Positions 46,838 through 55,115 of a stretch of DNA of 64,000 nt are shown piece after piece. The position numbers were made by a program, and so were the translations under genes. The notes under the pieces were generated by a model. The model was not told the origin of the DNA and searched no databases. It saw nothing but the letters and a program-made list of their open reading frames with translations. Location of the stretch: the NCBI GenBank assembly GCA_003220795.1, contig QHTK01000045.1:1-64000 (forward strand). Direction: 5' to 3'. The number at the start of each line of letters is the position of its first letter. Positions within the stretch are counted from its first letter, which is position 1. The DNA comes from Gemmatimonadota bacterium. Its GTDB lineage: Bacteria > Gemmatimonadota > Gemmatimonadetes > Gemmatimonadales > GWC2-71-9.

Positions 46838-48002
46838 AGTCGGCACGGCGGTGCTGCGCCGCGACCTCGCTGTACAGGGCCTCGAAGCGCTGCGCGACGA
46901 CGGCGGGGTCGAAGCGCCGTCGCAGGGCGACCCCGGCCACCGCCGCCAGTCGCCGCGACTCGGGGTCCAAGGCGAGTTCTTCAATGGCCCGGGCGATCTC
47001 GCGCGCATCGGGCGACACGAGGCGGCCGGCCCCCGTCTCCGGGACGATGTCGGTCACGCCGCCGCCGTCCCGCGTGGCGACCACGGGCACGCCCAAGAGC
47101 AGCGCCTCCGCGGCCACGAGGCCCAGTCCCTCCCCCACTGCGGGAAACACGAACACGTCGGCGTCACCGACGGCGTCGGGAATACGCTCGGGCGGAACCT
47201 CGCCGAGGAAGCGGACCTGGCCCGCGATCCGGAGCTCGGCGACGCGGCGCTCGAGCCCCGGCCGTGCGGGGCCGTTGCCCACGATCGTGAGCGCCGGCGT
47301 TCGGCCACGGGTGCGGAGCTCGGCCAGGGCGTCGAGCAGCAGGTCAATCCGCTTCTGCGACGTGAGCCGGCCGACGGTGACGATCCCCCCGCCACCTCGG
47401 CTGGTCCGCGAAAACCCCTGGGTGTCGATCGGCATCGGCTGGACCAGGATCCGGCCCGGCTGGAGCTGCACCGCCCGCGCCGCGCGCACGGCGAGATACG
47501 ACGACACGGCGGTCACTGCGGCGGCGCCGTGCAGCACGCGCCGCCCGACGAGCCGCGCCGCCCGCGAACGCTCGAGCAGGGCGACATCGGTGCCGTGCAG
47601 CGTCACCACGTACGGGCGGCCGGCGAGCCAGGCGCTGACGCCGGCCGGGATCCACCAATGCGCGTGGACGACGTCGAGCCGCTCGTCGCGCCACAGCCGG
47701 GCGAGGACTCGCGCCTGCCGCTGCACCAGCGAGGCGGCCCAGAGCAAGCCCGCGGGCGATCGCGCGGCCGCGACCATGGTGCCCCGGTATGCGAGCGTCT
47801 CCCAGCGCGCGGGGGCGTAGCGGACTCGGGTGACGGGCGTTTGGTGGCGCAGCTCCTCGCCCCCAACCCCTGCGTCGGCCGGTGCCACGACGTGCACGCC
47901 GTGGCCGCGCGCCTGGAGCGCGAGCACCAGCCGCTCGATGAACGCGCCCGCCACGTCGCCATCCCAGCGGGGATAGGCGTGGGTCAGGCAGGCGACGTTC
48001 AA
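46830..48002 (-). CDS. Glycosyltransferase family 4
   Basis: This is a 390-residue GT-B enzyme. The N-terminal acceptor domain begins NVACLTHAYPRWDGDVAGAF and contains VVHAHWWIPAGV and VTLHGTDVALLER (about 130), and the C-terminal nucleotide-sugar domain has VTVGRLTSQKRIDLLLDAL (about 220) and the E-x7-E motif GEGLGLVAAEALLLGVPVV (about 300). This fits an exopolysaccharide or O-antigen type transferase, donor unknown. It appears to start with TTG 48002 overlapping the methyltransferase stop. It belongs to the envelope-glycan cluster. Confidence 0.88.
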   Translation of the reverse strand: MNVACLTHAYPRWDGDVAGAFIERLVLALQARGHGVHVVAPADAGVGGEELRHQTPVTRVRYAPARWETLAYRGTMVAAARSPAGLLWAASLVQRQARVLARLWRDERLDVVHAHWWIPAGVSAWLAGRPYVVTLHGTDVALLERSRAARLVGRRVLHGAAAVTAVSSYLAVRAARAVQLQPGRILVQPMPIDTQGFSRTSRGGGGIVTVGRLTSQKRIDLLLDALAELRTRGRTPALTIVGNGPARPGLERRVAELRIAGQVRFLGEVPPERIPDAVGDADVFVFPAVGEGLGLVAAEALLLGVPVVATRDGGGVTDIVPETGAGRLVSPDAREIARAIEELALDPESRRLAAVAGVALRRRFDPAVVAQRFEALYSEVAAQHRRADCA

Positions 48003-48613
48003 GTCCTGACGAACCGGTACACGATCGACCGCGCCAGCATGGCGACCATCCGGATCGGCGGATGCAGATAGGTGCCGCCGGTCCGCTCCAGCCGGAAGCC
48101 GTTCAGCTCGCCGAGGCGCGTCATCGTCTGCCGCGTCCAGGCGTAGAGGTGCCCCTGGCGGTCCGGAATCCGGAACAGGTTCCAGATGATCTCTTTGAAA
48201 TGATAGGGATTGGGGACGGAGACGATCAGCACGCCGCCCGGCTTGAGGACGCGATGGATCTCCGAGAGCGTCCCGAACGGATTGGGCACATGCTCGAGCA
48301 CTTCCAGACAGAAGACGAAGTCATAGGAGCCGGGGGGGAACGGGATCCCCTGTGAGATGTCGTGGACGAGGACATCGGGCCGGGCGAACGCGGGGTCGAT
48401 CTCGATCCCCTGGTAGCGCACGCCATCCGGGAGGACGCGGCGCAAGCCGCGATCGCGCGCGCCGATGTCGAGCACGGCCGCGCCCGCGGGCACGCGCGCG
48501 AGCGCTGCCGCCCGGCGGAACCGCATCTGCTCCTCCGCCGGGGCGTGCCAGTCGGTGCGGGCGATGTAGAATTGGGCGAGGTCGCGGGAGTCCGCCGCCG
48601 GCTTGTCGGTCAC
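47999..48613 (-). CDS. Class I SAM-dependent methyltransferase
   Basis: This is a 204-residue methyltransferase of the Methyltransf_11/23 type. The glycine-rich SAM motif is VLDIGARDRGLRRVLPDG (about 47-64), followed by YQGIEID with the acidic ribose-binding residue, FDFVFCLEVLEHVPNPFG (about 95) and RVLKPGGVLIVSVPNPYH (about 125). The substrate is not known; the glycosyltransferase context suggests sugar or lipid-linked glycan methylation. GTG 48613 is assumed. It is the first gene of a minus-strand run and lies 33 nt from the divergent + gene. Confidence 0.86.
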   Translation of the reverse strand: MTDKPAADSRDLAQFYIARTDWHAPAEEQMRFRRAAALARVPAGAAVLDIGARDRGLRRVLPDGVRYQGIEIDPAFARPDVLVHDISQGIPFPPGSYDFVFCLEVLEHVPNPFGTLSEIHRVLKPGGVLIVSVPNPYHFKEIIWNLFRIPDRQGHLYAWTRQTMTRLGELNGFRLERTGGTYLHPPIRMVAMLARSIVYRFVRT

Positions 48614-48646
48614 GGCAGAAATCTACGTGGGACGGGAGGTCTTACA

Positions 48647-49426
48647 ATGGCGAAGGTCTACTACGTCGGCGATTGGGCCGTGGGCTGCGGCCCGCTCTTC
48701 GCGGAGACGCCGTTCAATTACGCGTGGAAGGGCCTCGACCTCTACTACTACGGGAAATGGCTGAAGCAGGCCCTCGAGTCCGGCGGTCGCCACCAGGTGG
48801 CCGACGTGCCGACCTGGGAGTTCTACAACCTCCCCCCCGGCGCCTACGAGGAGATCCTCCGGACGCACGACGTCCTGATCTTCAGCGACGTCGAGGCCAA
48901 GAACTTCCAGCTGCATCCGCAGTTCTTCGATCGGAGCAAGCTGGGCACGCGGATCCTCACGTTCCCGGATCGCATTCGCCTGACGATCGAGGCCGTGACG
49001 GCCGGCATACGGGTGATGTTCCTGGGCGGCTGGCTGTCGTTCACGGGGGAAATGGGCAAGGGCGGCTGGAACCGCACCCGGCTGAACGAGATTCTCCCGG
49101 TGCGGTGCCTCGACCAGGATGACTTGATCGAAAGCACCGAGGGCTTCACTGCGGCGTTGACGCGGAGCTCCGCGGCGACCTTCGACGGCGTCGATCTCGC
49201 CAGCTTTCCCCCGATTCTCGGCTATAACAAGGTCCTGCCCCGGGAGGGGTGCGATGTTTTGCTCACAGTGAAGGAGACCGGCGACCCCCTCGTCGCGGTT
49301 GGGACCTTCGGGAAGGGCAAGGCGCTCGCCTACATGTCCGATCCCGCGCCTCACTGGGGTTGCAACTTCGTCTGCTGGCGGGACTACAGTGCGTTTTGGC
49401 TCACGTGCCTGGACGCGATCTTGTAG
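48647..49426 (+). CDS. GATase1-like putative glutamine amidotransferase (PF07090 type)
   Basis: This is a 259-residue protein with a flavodoxin-like/class I GATase-like fold. The head KVYYVGDWAVGCGPLFAETP, the segment HDVLIFSDVEAKNFQLHP and the loop GIRVMFLGGWLSFTGEMGKGGWNRT characterise a family that lacks an obvious GATase nucleophile cysteine in the elbow, reading GGWLSF instead. Catalysis by the usual Cys-His-Glu triad is therefore doubtful. It has GGGAGG at about 9 nt before ATG 48647 and no + strand partner. It is flanked by minus genes for glycan synthesis and is convergent with the deacetylase-like gene, 14 nt apart. Confidence 0.75.
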   Translation: MAKVYYVGDWAVGCGPLFAETPFNYAWKGLDLYYYGKWLKQALESGGRHQVADVPTWEFYNLPPGAYEEILRTHDVLIFSDVEAKNFQLHPQFFDRSKLGTRILTFPDRIRLTIEAVTAGIRVMFLGGWLSFTGEMGKGGWNRTRLNEILPVRCLDQDDLIESTEGFTAALTRSSAATFDGVDLASFPPILGYNKVLPREGCDVLLTVKETGDPLVAVGTFGKGKALAYMSDPAPHWGCNFVCWRDYSAFWLTCLDAIL

Positions 49427-49440
49427 CGACGCGGTATGGC

Positions 49441-50475
49441 TCAGTCCGACCAGAGTGCCGCGATGTGACGCGCCTGGACGAATTGCACGGGGGTGCGGGC
49501 CTCGTCACAGGCGCGCAGCAGCGCCGCGAGATTCGTCCGAACGCCCCGGATGTCGTACAGGCGGCTGCGGTTGGGGAGCAGTTCATCGGCGTGGAACTGG
49601 GTCGAGAACACGAGCGGCCCGCGGGCGGGGCGCCGGAGCGCGGTGCGGAGCTGGGTCACGAGCGGGGCGAAAAACACGGGGCGGGCCGTGACGTTGATGC
49701 TGTACGTGGGCCGGCGAATCGCGTTCCAGAGTTGCCGGACGCTCCTCGTCTTGCGTGCGAGCTGGAGGCCGCTGACCAGCGCCCAGGGGATGGACTCGGA
49801 CACGAAGCTCGGGACCTCCAGCAACCGGTAGGCGGTCTCGCCTCCCCGGACCGCCCGCCGGTAATCCGCCCGCGACGGCCGGAACGGCGCCCGCGGGGAA
49901 GAATACCAATCGAACAGATTCTCGCTGCGCGTCGGCGGCTTGGGCGTGAGCGTTCGATAGCCGGGGAGCGGCGACAAATCGACCGCCACCCCCAGCTCGT
50001 CCAGCGCGGCACAGGTGCGGTTGTTGTGATAGGCCCAACCCATGCGCACGCTCTTCACCGTCCCGGGGAAGCAGGTCGTGAGGTCACGATGCGCCTGGCG
50101 CAGCATCTCGACCTGCCAGTCCAGATCCTCGAGCTCCTGGAACCAACGGCCCTTGGAGCTGTCGCGTCGCCAGAAGTGGGGATGCCAACCCAGCTCGTCG
50201 CCACTCTGTTGCAGCGAGCGCAGCTGGGCTGAGTGGGCTCGCACGACCCACCCATATTCGCCCTGCAGGTCACGGACTTGCTCGTCGGCCCGTAGCAGCC
50301 AGGTGAACGTCGGCTCACGTCCCGTACTGTCCGTCAGGCCATGCAGCAGGTCCTTGACGGTGGGAATCCCCTCGTTCATGCCCCTCCACGCGAGCCTGTC
50401 CTGCGGCACGCCGTCGAGGAATCCTGCGCGGTCAGGATCGCTGTCGCAGCTGATGACGATGTAAACTATGCGCAA
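49441..50475 (-). CDS. Polysaccharide deacetylase-like protein of unknown role
   Basis: This 344-residue protein opens with IVYIVISCDSDPDRAG, where the aspartates could bind metal, and has WLLRADEQVR and then LGWHPHFWRRD (about 95-105). The HPHFW motif recalls the metal histidines of NodB/polysaccharide deacetylases. The segment VLPSFVSESIPW-like and ST-Q-FHADEL near the end (VFSTQFHADELLPN, about 289) fit the barrel's last strand. I do not recognise the exact subfamily; some such proteins act on cell-surface sugars. It probably begins at TTG 50475, 6 nt after the GNAT gene, as part of the glycan cluster. Confidence 0.65.
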   Translation of the reverse strand: MRIVYIVISCDSDPDRAGFLDGVPQDRLAWRGMNEGIPTVKDLLHGLTDSTGREPTFTWLLRADEQVRDLQGEYGWVVRAHSAQLRSLQQSGDELGWHPHFWRRDSSKGRWFQELEDLDWQVEMLRQAHRDLTTCFPGTVKSVRMGWAYHNNRTCAALDELGVAVDLSPLPGYRTLTPKPPTRSENLFDWYSSPRAPFRPSRADYRRAVRGGETAYRLLEVPSFVSESIPWALVSGLQLARKTRSVRQLWNAIRRPTYSINVTARPVFFAPLVTQLRTALRRPARGPLVFSTQFHADELLPNRSRLYDIRGVRTNLAALLRACDEARTPVQFVQARHIAALWSD

Positions 50476-50481
50476 GGGAAT

Positions 50482-51486
50482 TCACCAGAGATTATCGAGG
50501 TCGGAGTCGAAGAAGTCCACGCGGACGTCTCCCTCGACGCCGGCCGCCAGGACCACCGGGTAGGGACGAGCCACGTACATCCCGGTGGCTCGGAACTCCG
50601 GTGCGTCGCAGGTCGAGCTCAGGCCGACGATGCCATACGTGCCGGCGGCGTCGTCCACGGCGTATCGCATCGCCTCGGCGAACATGTCGCGTTTGGCGGT
50701 GGGCGATCCGACGAAATCACAGATCTTCACGAGATCCATGTCCCTGGCGAGATGCTTGGCGCGGCGATAGACGATGTAGCCGTCGATCGCCCCCGCGGGA
50801 TCGCGGTGCAGGAAGGCAAAGTATTTCCGGTTCGGCTGGGCCAGCTTGTAACTGAGGAATGCGGCGTCTCGTGTTCCGTACAGCTCGTACTGCTGCTTCA
50901 GGAGGTCGTTCCAGACGGCATCCCATTCCGGACGGAAGCGGGTGATCGCCTCGAGGGTGCCGAACCGGACCCGCGTCCGCGGTCTGAGAACGGCGTTTGC
51001 GAGGGTGACGAGGGGGGCGAGTGCCGCCGGTTTCTTCCAGTAGGCCAGGGCCTTTCCGGGCCGGAAGAATCTCGCGTAGTACTTGTTGGCGCTCCGTATG
51101 ATTTGGTGGCCGCGACGGCGATACGCCGGCTCGATCGCCGGTACGACGCCGACCGCGGCATACTTGAGGCCGGGGGCGTCCTCGCACGCCTTGAGCAACT
51201 GGCGGCCGGCCGCCTTGCGCGTGGCATCGTCCGACATGTCGAGCACGAGGGTGATCCCCCATCCCAGCTTCACCGGTGAGCGACCATTGGCGTAGCGGAA
51301 CTCGTGCTCGATCTGCCCGATGTGCCCCACCACTTTCCCCCCCGCCAGGGCCAGATAGCGACTGCAGCGCTGCCAGTCGTACAGCGATCGTTCGCCGAGC
51401 TCCGGATGGTGGGGGCTCCACCTGCGCATCATGGCCAGGGTTTCAGCGAGGTACTTCTCGTCGAAGGGGATAATCGCTACGTCCAT
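50482..51486 (-). CDS. GNAT-like acyltransferase, envelope cluster
   Basis: This is a 334-residue protein with an N-terminal GNAT-like domain (about 1-150: VAIIPFDEKYLAETLAMMRRWSP, YLALAGGKVVGHIGQIE, GVVPAIEPAYRRRGHQII) and a second half (about 185-330) that looks like another acyltransferase-type fold, with FLHRDPAGAIDGYIVYRR. The RRRGHQ segment stands where the acetyl-CoA loop is expected. It may acylate a cell-surface sugar or the product of the neighbouring enzymes. The start is ATG 51486. Overall family assignment is moderate and substrate unknown. Confidence 0.7.
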   Translation of the reverse strand: MDVAIIPFDEKYLAETLAMMRRWSPHHPELGERSLYDWQRCSRYLALAGGKVVGHIGQIEHEFRYANGRSPVKLGWGITLVLDMSDDATRKAAGRQLLKACEDAPGLKYAAVGVVPAIEPAYRRRGHQIIRSANKYYARFFRPGKALAYWKKPAALAPLVTLANAVLRPRTRVRFGTLEAITRFRPEWDAVWNDLLKQQYELYGTRDAAFLSYKLAQPNRKYFAFLHRDPAGAIDGYIVYRRAKHLARDMDLVKICDFVGSPTAKRDMFAEAMRYAVDDAAGTYGIVGLSSTCDAPEFRATGMYVARPYPVVLAAGVEGDVRVDFFDSDLDNLW

Positions 51487-51493
51487 TGCCGCC

Positions 51494-52453
51494 TCATCCG
51501 CGCCGGACCTCCCCGCGCATCTGCTCCACCTCCCGCTGGAGCCCCCGCACCTCCTCCCGCATCCCCGCCACCATCTCTCCCAGAAAGCCGAGCATGAACA
51601 GCGCGAGGCCAGCGATGACGAGCAGGATGACCAGGTAGAGGAACGCGCGATTGCCGCGCAGGAAGACGAAGCGCTCGACGAGCGCGTAGATGCCCACGCC
51701 GACGCCGAGCAGGATGGTCACGGCCCCCGGCACTCCGAAGAACAGCATCGGCTTGCGGCCGAAGCGCAACTGAAACCAGACGGAGAGGAGATCGAGCACG
51801 CCCACTGGAATCCGCCCGATCCCGAACTTCGACTTGCCAGAGTGGCGCGGGAACAGCGGTACGGGCCGCTCAGCGATCCGGAATCCCTCGGCGGCCGCGA
51901 GCACGACCATGTAGCGGTGCCAATCGGGGCGGCTCGGCAAGTACTCCATCACTTCGCGCCGATATGCCTTCACGGAGTTCAGGTCCGTCACGCGGATCCC
52001 GAACAGCCAGCGGCACAGCGTGTTGTACACCCACGAGACAAAGCGCTTCTCGTAATGCCCCTGCTTGGTGCCGGTCACGAAGTCGGCCTCGTCCGCGATG
52101 ATCGGCTGCACCAGCGCGGGAATGTCCGCCGGCCGATATTGCAGATCCGCGGGATAGAACACGAGGATGCGGCCGCGGGCCGCGTCGGTGCCGGACTTGA
52201 GCGCGTCGGCGATGCCCCGCCCGCTGCGGTGGGTGACGACGCGGACGAAAGGGTGCTTGGCGGCGAGCTCGTGCAGCACGTCGGCGCTGCCGTCGCGGCT
52301 GCCGTCGTCGATCACGACGATCTCGCTGGCGTAGGGGAGCGGCAGCAGCGCTTCGCGGGCCTGGCGCACGAACTCGGCGAGATTCCCGGCTTCATCCTTC
52401 GCCGGGACCAGCACGCTCACCTCGGGCGCGACGGCCGGCGTGGCGAGGCTCAC
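51494..52453 (-). CDS. GtrB/DPM1-like membrane glycosyltransferase family 2
   Basis: This is a 319-residue GT2 with two C-terminal membrane helices (about 235-262 and 270-290) and a final short coiled coil (REEVRGLQREVEQMRGEV). The catalytic domain has VSVLVPAKDEAGNLAEFVR, VIDDGSRDGSADVL (about 46), the metal motif FYPADLQYRPADIP (ADLQ instead of the usual D-x-D-Q; about 99), and SVKAYRRE. Such enzymes make undecaprenyl-phosphate-linked sugars. The start is GTG 52453, overlapping the rpoN stop. It is therefore encoded right after the RpoN gene and may be co-transcribed with the LPS transport genes. Confidence 0.88.
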   Translation of the reverse strand: MSLATPAVAPEVSVLVPAKDEAGNLAEFVRQAREALLPLPYASEIVVIDDGSRDGSADVLHELAAKHPFVRVVTHRSGRGIADALKSGTDAARGRILVFYPADLQYRPADIPALVQPIIADEADFVTGTKQGHYEKRFVSWVYNTLCRWLFGIRVTDLNSVKAYRREVMEYLPSRPDWHRYMVVLAAAEGFRIAERPVPLFPRHSGKSKFGIGRIPVGVLDLLSVWFQLRFGRKPMLFFGVPGAVTILLGVGVGIYALVERFVFLRGNRAFLYLVILLVIAGLALFMLGFLGEMVAGMREEVRGLQREVEQMRGEVRRG

Positions 52454-53910
52454 AACCGCTTGCGCATGCGTGCCGGCAGGATGCCCAGCTGATCGCGGTA
52501 TTTGGCGACGGTGCGGCGCGCGATCTTCACGCCGCGCTGCGCGAACATCTCGACGATCTGCTGGTCGGTGAGCGGGTTCTTCGTGTCTTCGTCGTCGACC
52601 ATCTTCTGGATCTGCGCCTTGATCGAGCGGGCGCTGGCGTCCTCGCCGGTCGTGGTCGACAAGCCGCTCGAGAAGAAGAACTTGAGCGGCAACAGGCCGC
52701 GCGGCGTCTGCACGTACTTTTCGTTGGTCACGCGGCTGACGGTGCTCTCGTGCATGTTGATGACGTCGGCGACCTCGCGCAGCGTGAGCGGCTTCAGATA
52801 CTCGACGCCCTTTTCGAAGAACTCGCGCTGCCGGTCGACGATGAAGTTCATCACCTTGAGCATGGTCTGGCGGCGCTGCTCGATCGCCTGGATCATCCAG
52901 TGGGCGCTGTTCAGGCGTTGGTTGATGAAGTCTTTGTTCTCCCCCTGGAATTTCTTCTTGTCGCGCGCGATCTCCTGGTAGGTCTTGGAGATGCGCAGCC
53001 GCGGCAGCCCGCCGTCGTTCAAGAACACGTGGTACTTGCCGTCGATCTTCTCCACGACCAGGTCGGGGATGATGTACGCGTCGCTGGCGGCGGAGTACTG
53101 CAAGCCGGGCTTGGGGTCGAGCCGCGCCAGCTCGTCGGCCACGCGCTGCACCTCGGCGGCGTCGAGGCCGAACCGCTTGCCGAGATCGCTCCAGCGGTGC
53201 GCCTTGAGATCCTCGAACGCCTCCTTGACGAGGCGGTAGGCCAGCGTGCCGGTCTCGTTACGGGCCTCGAGCTGCAGCAGCAGGCACTCCCGCAAGTCGC
53301 GGGCGCCGACGCCGGGGGGGTCGAGCTTCTGGATGATCCGCAGCATCTCCTCCGCTTCGGCGAGCGTGAAGAGCTGCGGCTTCTCGTCCCCCTCGGCTTC
53401 GACCGCGTGCTCCTCGAGCAGCTGGTTGGCGCCGCGCACGATCTCCTCGGGCGAGGCGCCGAGATAACCGTCCTCGGCGATGTTGCCGATGAACTCTTCG
53501 GCGAGCAGCTGCTGGCGCGGGGTCAGCTCGAGCAGCCGCATCTGATCGCGCAGGTGGTGCGACAGATCCTTGCTCTCAACCGGCACCGGCTCGACGTACT
53601 CCCGGGCCTCGCTCATGTCGCGAGGCGGCGTGCCCTGATCGGAGCCGTCGTCCAGCAGGATGTCCTCCCAGTTCGGCTCGTCGTTGTTCTCGGTCTCCTT
53701 CTTCTCTTCGACGCCGTCCTGGGTGAGGGGCAGCTCGGTCTCCTCTTCCGGCTCGATCAGCTCGAGGAACGGGTTGCCGAGCAGCTCCTGCTTGAGATGC
53801 TGTTGCAGGTCGAGCAACGGCATGTACAGCAGATCCATCGCCTGATACAGGCGGGGATTGATGCGCAGGTCCTGACGCAGCCCGATGTGCTGGTGCAGGC
53901 CGGTCTTCAT
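52450..53910 (-). CDS. rpoN: RNA polymerase sigma-54 factor
   Basis: RpoN directs RNA polymerase to -24/-12 promoters that need enhancer-binding activators. The 486 residues have the activator-interacting region I ([30 protein letters not shown], about 10-38), an acidic region II (about 52-115), the core-binding region III, and the RpoN box ARRTVAKYR (about 464-472). The [18 protein letters not shown]-like segment (about 385) is the DNA-binding helix-turn-helix. No enhancer-binding protein gene is visible here. The gene follows lptB with a 4-base overlap, as in the conserved lptA-lptB-rpoN order of proteobacteria. Confidence 0.96.
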   Translation of the reverse strand: MKTGLHQHIGLRQDLRINPRLYQAMDLLYMPLLDLQQHLKQELLGNPFLELIEPEEETELPLTQDGVEEKKETENNDEPNWEDILLDDGSDQGTPPRDMSEAREYVEPVPVESKDLSHHLRDQMRLLELTPRQQLLAEEFIGNIAEDGYLGASPEEIVRGANQLLEEHAVEAEGDEKPQLFTLAEAEEMLRIIQKLDPPGVGARDLRECLLLQLEARNETGTLAYRLVKEAFEDLKAHRWSDLGKRFGLDAAEVQRVADELARLDPKPGLQYSAASDAYIIPDLVVEKIDGKYHVFLNDGGLPRLRISKTYQEIARDKKKFQGENKDFINQRLNSAHWMIQAIEQRRQTMLKVMNFIVDRQREFFEKGVEYLKPLTLREVADVINMHESTVSRVTNEKYVQTPRGLLPLKFFFSSGLSTTTGEDASARSIKAQIQKMVDDEDTKNPLTDQQIVEMFAQRGVKIARRTVAKYRDQLGILPARMRKRL

Positions 53911-55115
53911 GCGGCGGGCGTCAGCCGCGCCCGCAGGCGCGCGGTGAGGGTGGGACCCAAGTACAGGTTGGCGACGCGGTCGTCGAACACCAGCTCGCGC
54001 ACGGTACCCGAGACCTGCACCTTGCCCTCGAACATGATGTAGGCGCGATCCACGATGTCCAGCGTTTGCTCCACGTTGTGATCCGTGATCAGGACGCCGA
54101 TGCCGCGGTGACGCAGCCCCGCCACGATCGTCTGAATATCGTGCACGGCGATGGGGTCCACCCCGGCGAACGGCTCGTCCAGCAACATGAATTTAGGCTC
54201 TGTGACGAGGGCGCGCGTGATCTCGAGGCGCCGCCGCTCCCCCCCCGACAGCTGGAAGCCCTTCTGGCGCCGCAGGTGCCGGATGGCGAGCTCGTCGAGC
54301 AGGCGCTCGAGCCGCGCCGCCTGCGCCGCGTCGTCGAGCGGCAGAGTCTCGAGGATCGCCCGGATGTTCTCCTCGACTGTCAATTTCCGGAACACCGACG
54401 GCTCCTGCGCCAGGTAGCCGATCCCCGCCCGGGCCCGCTGGTACATCGGCTCCGCGGTCACGTCGCGCCCGTCCAGGGCGATGCGGCCGCGGTCGGGGCG
54501 GATCAGCCCGGTGATCATGTAGAAGGTGGTGGTCTTCCCCGCCCCGTTCGGGCCCAAGAGACCCACGATCTCGCCTTGCTCGAGCCGCACGCTCACGTCG
54601 TTTACGACACGGCGCCCCTTGTAGCTCTTCACCAGCCCCTGCGCCTCGAGCAGGCTGGCGTCGGCGACCCGCTGGTAGGCGCCACTCGACGACTCCGCCC
54701 GCGCGATGGCGCTTTGGGCGGCATCGAGCAGCCGGTCGGCGGCGGCGCCCCGCCCGGCGGTCTCCTGCAGCAACTCGGCCCACGCCTCGGGCGTGAAGGC
54801 CACCGGGGCGTCGTCGAACAAGGGGCCGACGGGATAGGTGACCACCTTCATGACGCCGAGCCGAGGCAGCACCGACGAGCGCAGGGTGTTGCGGAAATCC
54901 TCGAGCGACAAGCCGCCGAGCTCGGGCAGGCTCGCCCCCCGCATGTGGGCGCGCAGCTGCAAGAACTCCTCGCGGTACGCCGCGGCCAGATCGCCGAACG
55001 TGGTGCGGCCCCGCTCGTCCGCGATGCGGGCCAGCGCTGCGGCGGCGAGCGGGAGCGAGGAGTCCCGCTGTGCCAGCAGGTCGGGGAGACGGGCGGGGAT
55101 ACCGGGTCCGGTCAT
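53907..55115 (-). CDS. lptB: LPS export ATPase LptB with an added N-terminal domain
   Basis: LptB powers LPS extraction from the inner membrane with LptFG. The ABC part (about residues 155-402) is a full Lpt[24 protein letters not shown] with Walker A, Q-loop [18 protein letters not shown], signature [12 protein letters not shown], Walker [17 protein letters not shown], and H-loop [12 protein letters not shown]. Unusually it is preceded in the same frame by about 154 residues ([14 protein letters not shown] onward, helical, with [17 protein letters not shown]) that I cannot assign. ATG 55115 overlaps the lptA-like stop, and no ATG, GTG or TTG sits at the classical LptB start. The extension therefore looks real. 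Confidence 0.9.
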   Translation of the reverse strand: MTGPGIPARLPDLLAQRDSSLPLAAAALARIADERGRTTFGDLAAAYREEFLQLRAHMRGASLPELGGLSLEDFRNTLRSSVLPRLGVMKVVTYPVGPLFDDAPVAFTPEAWAELLQETAGRGAAADRLLDAAQSAIARAESSSGAYQRVADASLLEAQGLVKSYKGRRVVNDVSVRLEQGEIVGLLGPNGAGKTTTFYMITGLIRPDRGRIALDGRDVTAEPMYQRARAGIGYLAQEPSVFRKLTVEENIRAILETLPLDDAAQAARLERLLDELAIRHLRRQKGFQLSGGERRRLEITRALVTEPKFMLLDEPFAGVDPIAVHDIQTIVAGLRHRGIGVLITDHNVEQTLDIVDRAYIMFEGKVQVSGTVRELVFDDRVANLYLGPTLTARLRARLTPAA

